Source: Cristatella mucedo (lineage: Eukaryota > Bryozoa > Phylactolaemata > Cristatellidae). From it: a DNA stretch of 64,000 nt. Shown here one piece after another: positions 56,890 through 64,000 of the stretch; position 1 is the stretch's first letter, and every line of letters begins with the position of its first letter. The stretch lies in NCBI GenBank assembly GCA_009760855.2, contig WPIO01000114.1:998501-1062500 (forward strand), given 5' to 3'. The position numbers were made by a program, and so were the translations under genes. Under the pieces are notes generated by a model that saw only the letters and a list, made by a program, of their open reading frames with translations, made no database searches and was not told the DNA's origin.

Positions 56890-57600
56890 ATACTAAAAAT
56901 TCTGAAACCCATATGTCAAAAAGAAGGCCACTCTCTCATGGTGTCTGTTAAACATATTAGACTACTATGGAGCTTCGAGATTGATCTTGCTGAGCTGAAT
57001 AAGCAAAAAAATAGCTTCAACTTAGATGAATACGGTGGAAGTGTATGCAGGTGGCTGTAAACAAACAAGGGTTTTCTAGTAGCTTAACATCTTCTTTGCA
57101 AAATTATGAAATTTTGCAAAGTGGATCCATCTGTCACAATTGAGGTAGTATGGTTTCATGAGAAATCTGTCTCCACGACTCATTTAAGGGGTAAAATAAA
57201 TTCACTTTATGGTCTTTCAGCAAAAAAATGGGTCTTATCCTTGTGACATCTTACAATCTCTCTTGCAAACCGGAAGTTGAAAAGGCTCTTGCTCCGAAAA
57301 AATAATATTTTCAGTTTAGCTTAAGATGGCTGCTTTTTTTTATTAACAGCTACTTTGGAGCTGCTCTCTCTCTCTCTGTGTGAATTAGAATTAGTGCCGT
57401 GTTAATTTTTTAGGTATTTTGCCTAGCTTTAATTCAAAGGAGTTTCAAAATAATTAGTTGGGCAAACTAAGCACCGATGCCAAACATGCATAACGCATCG
57501 GCTTAGCTTCCGTTTACCACCTTCTCCCTGCCGGCCGCCGCAGCCTGGCGAACTGCAGCCATCCGTCGTCCGCCATCGTTTGCTGTGCTTTTCCACCCCT
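56262..57600. other. unique sequence with an AT microsatellite
   Basis: No gene recognised. 56858-56886 is (AT)n, and 57480-57600 is a GC-richer patch. The minus-strand frame 56729-56454 has no recognisable content. Confidence 0.45.
56858..56886. repeat. (AT)n microsatellite
   Basis: About 14 AT units. No SINE is visible beside it. Confidence 0.95.
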
Positions 57601-57862
57601 TCAGTCTGATTAGCTTTGAATCATTCAGAAAATTGAAGCTGCTCTGTGATGGCTGGGTGAGTGAGTGCTGTCACTAAAGCTTTAAGAAGTAGGTGGTCAT
57701 CCTCGATGGCCTTTGCAAATTAAGAGTACTCGCGGATGGCTCTTCCTTCCAGGAAAGGAGGCAGATACTGAGGCCAGGTGGCATCTTCATCCTTTCTTAT
57801 TAAAGTTAATGGCATATTCATGCCTTTGTAAGGCCCTCTCCGGCAAAAGGACCTGTTGTATT
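57600..57862 (-). mobile_element. possible LTR-retrotransposon gag relic
   Basis: The minus strand reads RKDEDATWPQYLPPFLEGRA, IREYS, a stop, then FAKAIEDDHLLLKALVTAL. The order (W..YLP.FL.G.A...Y, then a D.L..AL.. stretch) resembles the capsid region of Ty3/Gypsy-like gag proteins. There is one in-frame stop, and no LTR, protease or RT is seen nearby. It abuts the B LINE fragment. Confidence 0.35.
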
Positions 57863-57869
57863 CCTTGAA

Positions 57870-58850
57870 AATTTTCCCAACGTTTCTGCATGCAATGTAG
57901 TGACCTTATAAGGTCTATTGTAAAGAGCTAGTATCCCGTAGACCCTATACCATCATCTCTGTGGTCATTATTGGCCGAAAACCTTATCCCAGCAATAGCC
58001 GATATTTGTAAGGCTTCTCGTAAAAAATGCTTGTACCGAACTTCTCCAAGTCTGCAATTGTTAGACTGAGACTTAGAAAACCTGGATTACATACAGAGGT
58101 CCGTGCAAAAATCAAACATTTTCTTTTTCTTCTTTTTGTCAAAGATTCTTTAAACAAAATTGTCGCCACGCAGCTGATAGCATTTATTGAAAACGATGAA
58201 ACGTCAGACAACATTTTAATTTGAGTTCAAGAGGCATTACTCTACTGAAACTGCTTTCCGGCGTGTTACCTAAGACATCCTATGCAGCAACGATGAAGGG
58301 AGTGTCACTGGCCTACCTTCGCTAGATATATCATCTGCCTTCATTACCATTGATCACCATGTCCGACTAGAATGATCGAGAACAATGACTGTCTTACAGA
58401 ATAGGCTGTATACAAGTTTCAATCGTGCTTGTCTAGTCTGTTCATGTTGTGTCGTGTTCAGTAAGCCCCCTTGAGACCGGTCACGCGTGGAGTCCGTCAA
58501 GGGTCCCGCCTTGTTTCCTTGCTGATCACCATTTACATTTACATTTCCATCCATTAACGCAACTTCTGAGGGAAGTTAATAAGGCCCAAATAATAGGATA
58601 TCACTTTGACGCTGACAATACACAGCTTTATTGGTCATTCAAGCCGTTGGAATCGGAAGTAGCGACTGACGATGAACTGAATGCTTGCCTTGCCGATACA
58701 CGATCCTGGATGTCGGAAAATTTCTTGAAACTAAATAACGATAAAACTGAACTGATGCTCATAGGATACCCGAATTGTGCAAGTGGATTAGAAGACTTCG
58801 CCCATCTAACTGGCCTGCACCAAGACCGCACAGTCGATACTCCTGCATAA
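57870..58850 (+). mobile_element. LINE family B copy, middle part, old
   Basis: Starts in the linker (TTCTGCATGCAATGTAGTGA, GTAGACCCTATACCATCATC). RT blocks follow: SAFVIRLRLRKPGLHTEV-like at 58050, EFKRHYSTETAF-like near 58225, FITIDHHVRLE near 58345, and FDADNTQLYWSFKPLESEVA (58600-58670, catalytic ADD changed to ADN). Ends after RSWMSENFLKLNNDKTELML at about 58780. Many frameshifts. Confidence 0.78.
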
Positions 58851-61259
58851 TATCTTACAGAAATGTAGAAAAAGAAAACTTATTCGCTGTAAACGCGTGC
58901 TCCGGAATTTATGGACAGTGACTGCCTTCTAGGCCTCTAACTGCTAAATAATATCTCGCCCACAATGTGGGAAATCAAGCACATAAGAAAAACGTTAAAG
59001 AAGACAGAAAGTAAATGCTTTTTTTAAGCAATTATTTCCTAAATAAATTAATTGGATGAAGTATGGCAATATGTGGCTACTATGGTGTATCCTCTTTCGT
59101 CGTGCTGCGATTGAGGTGCAACTGGGTTAAGTCACCGTCCCTGACGCCGAATATTCGGAATTAAAAAGGCTGCAATCAGTTTCCATATCAGATGCGGCCT
59201 GCCTTCAACGCCTGTGTAGCAATTATGCAGATCCTATAGTTAAGACGTTACGCATTAGGATTTAACACCTCTTCTTTCTAATTCTGCGAACTGAAATTAA
59301 ACCTGAATGACTTTAACTTGGAGAAGCTCAAGTCAGCAAGTACTACTTTTTTAGAACACATCTGTTTTACCAGCCGACAAAAACCAGTTTCAGGAAACGA
59401 ATTTAATTTTGAAATTGGTTTTAACACCAACGTTTCTTTAACTGAGAGCTGCTGGGGAACAATTAGCAGCTGAGTCCACTAGAAATCTCAGTAGTTTTGA
59501 AATGCGGATTCTTATTGTTAGTGTGAGTAGTGCTTCTATTATTTTTGAGCAAAGAAGTGGCTATTAAGTAATACCTAAAGACATATTTTACATGCGCAAA
59601 ATCAATAATTCAGCAATCCCAGTTTACGGTTACCTAATTACTTACATTTTTGCTAATTATATTTCCAGGACACGTAAATGATCCGGAACGAAATAGATCA
59701 ATTGATTGGATACCTGATCCTTTTCTCAAGTTGGAGTGAGTATGACTCATGTTTTGATTTTTATTGTGGTGCTATAGTGACCAAAGCACGCTCACTGTTA
59801 AAAGCGAAGTTAGAGCCATCAAGTTCCAGAAACATCGAAACTTTTGCTAAAATAATATTGTGCAGTGCTTTTGTATGCAGTAGTAGCTGAAGGTCACTTT
59901 ACTCCTCCCTGGAGCTGCAAGAAAAAAAAATGTATCTTCCTTGGTTGGAAAGTCACAATTTTAGACTTCCGTGGTTAAAAAGGTAAACCGTTTGCAAATA
60001 AAAATGAAATTATTAAGGTTTTGACAGTATTACTCTTTTTATGGTTATATTAGATATTTGGTTTCAGCGTAGCAGAAGACAACTTCTAATTGTCTATCTT
60101 AAATCAATATGAATGCGGCCAAAGATGTTCAGCCGTAATAGCAGCTAGACTTATGATGCGGATCAACATTAAATTCAATAAACTTTCAGTGCGCACTCTC
60201 GAGAACTCACCTGGGGCTGACACTCATTGTGGTCAACTGTGGCTAATTTCTTTCTAGGCTAATGACTGATCTCTAATAATGAAAGAGAGATATTCCATCC
60301 TTCATTCCGTCCGCCTGAAGTACGGCGTTCTTGCATCACGTAGCAAGATGGGGCGACATTGTTTAACGTGACTAGTACTTCCATGGGTGGCATGTAAAAA
60401 ACGTATAATAATAATCACCTTATATGCCTCAGCGAAACGAGTTGGCGGGCACTGAGATGCTAGCAAGCTATTAAGCGCTTTCTGGCAGGAGTCGCTTAAA
60501 GATAGAGCTTGAAATTCATTCTACACAAGGATAGCGACTTAAGATTGTTTAAGGTGTAATTTTTTATTTAATATGCTGTCTGCTGATGTATTTATATTAA
60601 ACCAGAGAAGTGCTTGAGTTATTTGTGCAGGCCCCTGCGCAGCGAAATGGGGTTGGGGGCCCGTGGGGAGGCGGCCTTCTCCCGACGCTTTCTTGTCATT
60701 CACACGATTACTAAGGATACTTCAGTGAGTTTCAGCGACGCGCTTTTTCGAAAGCATACCTGAAGGAATGGACATCTTTAAGCACGAGCTAGAAATACCA
60801 CCTGCAAGACCGATCAAACGCACAAAACGCAGCCAATACTAAAGTTCGAACTAAGATCAATCAATTGGCAGGCGAGAATCTTCTTAATCTACTCGCTGGA
60901 CATCTAGCATAGTCGACTGACGTCACGACATTTCCTTTTTTTAATACATTTAAAAAAGTAGGTGAAAATACAAATCTTTGTCAAAGCATTTGACGAGTCC
61001 TTAGGATTTTTTTTACAGTATTTATATGTGCTGACACTAAGCATTCTACCGAGAGCCAAATAGAAACGTAGAAAGGTTGCATGCAACTACTGACCGTAGT
61101 TTGCTTTTTGGCAATGTATTTGTTCCAACTAAGGATTTGGTCATGCTTCCTTGACCTCAAATTTATCTTACCTATACAGAGATTTGAATTTCTTTTAGCG
61201 ATCAATGTAAATCATTTAGTGATATTTTGATTTTGAATAAGTAAATAAGATACCTTTGT
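58850..61259. other. mostly unique sequence with one exon candidate
   Basis: Apart from 59669-59735 nothing is recognised. 60640-60690 is a GC-rich patch. Minus-strand frames at 61086-60904 and 61205-60981 have no recognisable content. Confidence 0.45.
59669..59735 (+). CDS. putative 67-base exon of an unrecognised gene
   Basis: Sits between acceptor TTATATTTCCAG and consensus donor GTGAGT. Entering at phase 1 it encodes HVNDPERNRSIDW then IPDPFLKL and leaves at phase 2. The other two frames contain stops or are unremarkable. I cannot name the family; DPFLKL faintly recalls the DPYVKL motif of C2 domains, which is not enough for a call. No partner exon has been found. Confidence 0.4.
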
Positions 61260-61382
61260 ATAGCGTACTGTGAGAACGTAATCTCCATTCAGGCGCTTCA
61301 CGTTTGACGAGAGGCTCGATCCCACGACCTCTTTAGACATTTTGGGGCTAGCACCTTAAACACTCGGCCAAATCAGCTCGGC
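61259..61382 (-). mobile_element. tRNA-derived SINE S2, copy 6
   Basis: Minus strand: CGAGCTGATTTGGCCGAGTG (box A region), AAGGTGCTAGCCCCAAAATG, GAGGTCGTGGGATCGAGCCT (box B region), then CGTGAAGCGCCTGAATGGAG and TACGTTCTCAC. Confidence 0.85.
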
Positions 61383-61894
61383 CAGTTTTAATTTTTGTTA
61401 TGACGTGTGTTGGGGCTGTATATTTATCACTAACTTATTGAAATGCTACCTAATTGGCAGACGTAAGGAGTTTAGACAAAAGAGATTAGCTTCATAATGG
61501 CCATCTTAAAACTCCGTATTACTACTATGCTCAGTCTAATCGTCGCGAAGAAACGTTTATTTCATGTACAGGACTTTAGATTATAAGTGAAATAGCAGAA
61601 GCTAAAATAAATAATGTTAAATATTGCCAATTTCCACTACTAAAACTAAAAATAGATCCCTAGCATAAATGTATCCGATATACATTGTGTCGAGACAAAA
61701 GTGTTCGAAAGATTCCGGTCCGAATGCCGAAGGGATAGTAAGCGAGCATCTCCAATTGAGATACAAATAATGGAAACTGATTGGGTGTGCATTATTAGTT
61801 AAGCTTATACAATAACGTCATTTATTTAGCGGCCAGTGAGCCTTCGCTACTCTCAACACAGTATGTGCCAGGATATTCAGGATCGAGATAGATA

Positions 61895-61895
<1 letters not shown>
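61382..61895. other. unique sequence, nothing recognised
   Basis: No feature I can support. Confidence 0.45.
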
Positions 61896-62127
<232 letters not shown>

Positions 62128-62128
<1 letters not shown>

Positions 62129-62955
62129 GTCAAATGATTCGCAGACCCCTCGTAGCACGCTTCTGAGTATTTCGTGTTTTTTCTCCGCCACGATCAAGCT
62201 TTTAATTGCGGTTGTAGTCTTATAACCATATTAACACAGTCTCGTTTTTTGGAGAGGTTATTCCGGTAGCAATTTGGTCTCCTTTTCTATGAAACAGACC
62301 GTCCGCGTACTGAGTGCTCCGATCTTTTTAATTCTGTGACCTAAATGAGATCACTATTGTCCTACTTCGTATAGTGTCTGATTATGTTTCCCTCGCGGCG
62401 TATTTTACCGCGTACCCTATTGCCAAATGTTACGTGTTCCAACTTTAAATTACCTGCAATTGCATATTGTCAACTTATGTTACTAATAAATTTCCATTCA
62501 TACTAGCAGTAGAACTCATCCAGTCTCCAGGTTTGGCTAACTGTCATTCAACAAATTGCCAATTTTTGTGAGCCCTCAACAGCATCGACAGGGTTAAGGT
62601 CCTATGAAATTTATTTTTTGATCGCATTGTGTAGTCTAGGTCCCAGCCTCCAGTTTTTAGCAAAATTCTGCATCGTCAAAAAAGCCGATGCCACGGACGA
62701 GCCAGCTCCTACTATTGCTAATACTGCCGGCTCCCTACGGCACTGATTTTTGGTACAGCACGTGTCAAAAAAGATAGGATTACCTAAAATAAGCATGCAT
62801 GGCATCAGACTAATGAAGAGTAACTGTCTATTGAACGGCATAATGAGTTTTTCAGATCTCACCAATCTACGTTAAGCCACTTCCTGTCAAGTTCCCATAG
62901 AAATAGAGAAATCGCCGTTTCTATTTGCAAAGTGCTAACATTCATTATGCATAAC
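62128..62955. other. unique sequence with a small minus-strand frame
   Basis: 62865-62611 (minus) is open for 84 codons. It has a hydrophobic stretch after Met-9 (RQLLFISLMPCMLILG), then CCTKNQCRRE and a basic end. It could encode a small secreted peptide, but nothing supports transcription. Confidence 0.25.
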
Positions 62956-64000
62956 TATGCATAACTGACATCATTAATATATCATTAGCCTCAGGTCGTG
63001 TCCCAGCACCTTTCAAAAAACGCTGTAGTCAGGCCACTTCTCAAGAAAGCGACACCACACCAAGAGAACGTAAGCAACTACCGCCCAGTCTCCCTTTTAC
63101 CATTCCTATGAAAGACACTGGAACAGGTCGTGGCAGACCAGCTGAACTCACATATTGAAACCTCACACCTTGCTAGTAAGTTCCAGTCCGGCTTTAGAGC
63201 TAATCACTCCACAGAGTCAGCATTGCTTAGGGTATACAACGACCTGCTAAGGAATGCAGACGTTCTTAGAGTGTCTCTGCTTGCTTTGCTCGATCTTTGG
63301 GCAGCTTTTGATACCATCGATCACAAAGTACTTCTAGAGCGCCTCTCATCTCGCCTGGGCATCACTGGCACTGCTCTGCAGTGGTTCAGGTCCTATCTCA
63401 GTGGGAGACTCAAAGAGTGTTGACGTGAATGGAAAAAGATCATCTGAAGTACCTCTGAAATATGGAGTACCTCAGGGCTCAGTGCTAGGTCCGGTTCTTT
63501 TCACGGTTTTTGCTCTGCCTCTTGCTGATGTGATTGCCAAGCACAATCTAGGCTTTCAATTCTATGCGAATGACACTCAGTTGTACCTTTGCTTTGATCC
63601 CTCCCAGCCTTCGAGCACCTCAAATTCTCTAAACTCACTAGCTGCATGCATTGATGAAATCCGCACATGGATGGCAGCAAATTTTCTAAAACTAAACGAT
63701 GATAAAAGTAACTTACTAGTTATGGGCAAACCCACTGGGATTCACAAATTGTAAAGGCTGTCGCTCAAAATTGGCTCTGCCAGCATATCTCCAGTGGAAT
63801 CAGCTCGAAATCTAGGTGTCATTTCAAAGCGATCTCTCCTTAGACGACCATGTCAGCTCCACAGTCAAATCTGCGTATTTTCCGCTTCATAACATTGCTA
63901 AAATTCGGGCTTGTTTAGATAGGAATACCACTCCCAAGTTGGTCCATGCCATCATGACATCCCGTCTCGACTTCTGCAACTCACTGCTTATTGGCCTACC
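62955..64000 (+). mobile_element. LINE family A copy, 5'-truncated, runs off the window
   Basis: Starts at the IINMSLASGQVPAPFKK equivalent. RT blocks: NYRPVSLLPFL, FRANHSTESALLRVYNDLLR, LLDLWAAFDTIDHKVLLERL (63130-63423), a small frameshift at 63415, then [19 protein letters not shown]. The catalytic block is FYANDTQLYLCFDPSQPSST (YADD changed to YAND). The C-terminal domain is cut by the window end at CTTATTGGCCTACC. Confidence 0.92.

Overview
The window is eukaryotic, almost certainly from a non-vertebrate metazoan. It is AT-rich, has no long intact gene, contains GT-AG introns many kilobases long, and is packed with 5'-truncated, nested non-LTR retrotransposons, tRNA-derived SINEs and AT/GA/CT microsatellites. 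The exact taxon cannot be read from the sequence.

Host genes. One gene is clear and hidden among transposons: a neutral (pancreatic-type) lipase on the + strand. Its three last coding exons lie at 8782-9021 (catalytic Asp), 15071-15180 (catalytic His) and 20511-20642 (C-terminus and stop). Splice phases match, and AATAAA follows 45 bases after the stop. The exon carrying the nucleophilic Ser is not visible and probably lies left of the window. A pair of related 198- and 204-base exon-like segments (54252-54449, and 24047-24250 with a ruined acceptor) suggests a second, unrecognised gene family. A 67-base exon candidate lies at 59669-59735. A few weaker candidates (34041, 36235, 39374, 44159, 62611) are recorded with low confidence.

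Mobile elements. Two L2/CR1-like LINE families dominate. Family A encodes an AP-type endonuclease plus reverse transcriptase (RT), has a 3' hairpin and ends in (ATT)n. Its best copy is 25330-28772 (+), about 3.4 kb, broken by two in-frame stops and one frameshift. Family B has the same domain order but ends in (ATTAC)n. Two B copies (29745-32640 and 48777-51321) share identical internal deletions that remove the RT GVPQGS block. Three tRNA-derived SINE-type units are seen: S1 (6753, 9238, 47376), S2 (225, 16170, 23600, 40172, 53870, 61259) and one S3 (62032). The S2 3' end matches the 3' hairpin end of LINE family A, so A/S2 looks like a LINE/SINE partner pair of the L2/MIR kind.

Layout. 1-7300: A copies with nested SINE and B insertions. 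7300-20700: the lipase exons, with introns carrying A, B, S1 and S2 copies, a 13-bp minisatellite and a two-copy 158-bp tandem repeat. 20700-24900: short A/B/S2 fragments. 25330-33860: the long A copy, then an A/B junction, an inverted B 5' piece and two B copies. 33860-44650: mostly unique, with small TE fragments. 44650-56262: a dense A block, including one A element (46135-52470) split by three later insertions. 56262-62950: mostly unique, with a B fragment, a gag-like relic, S2, S3 and a large AT/AC microsatellite. 62955-64000: another A copy running off the end.
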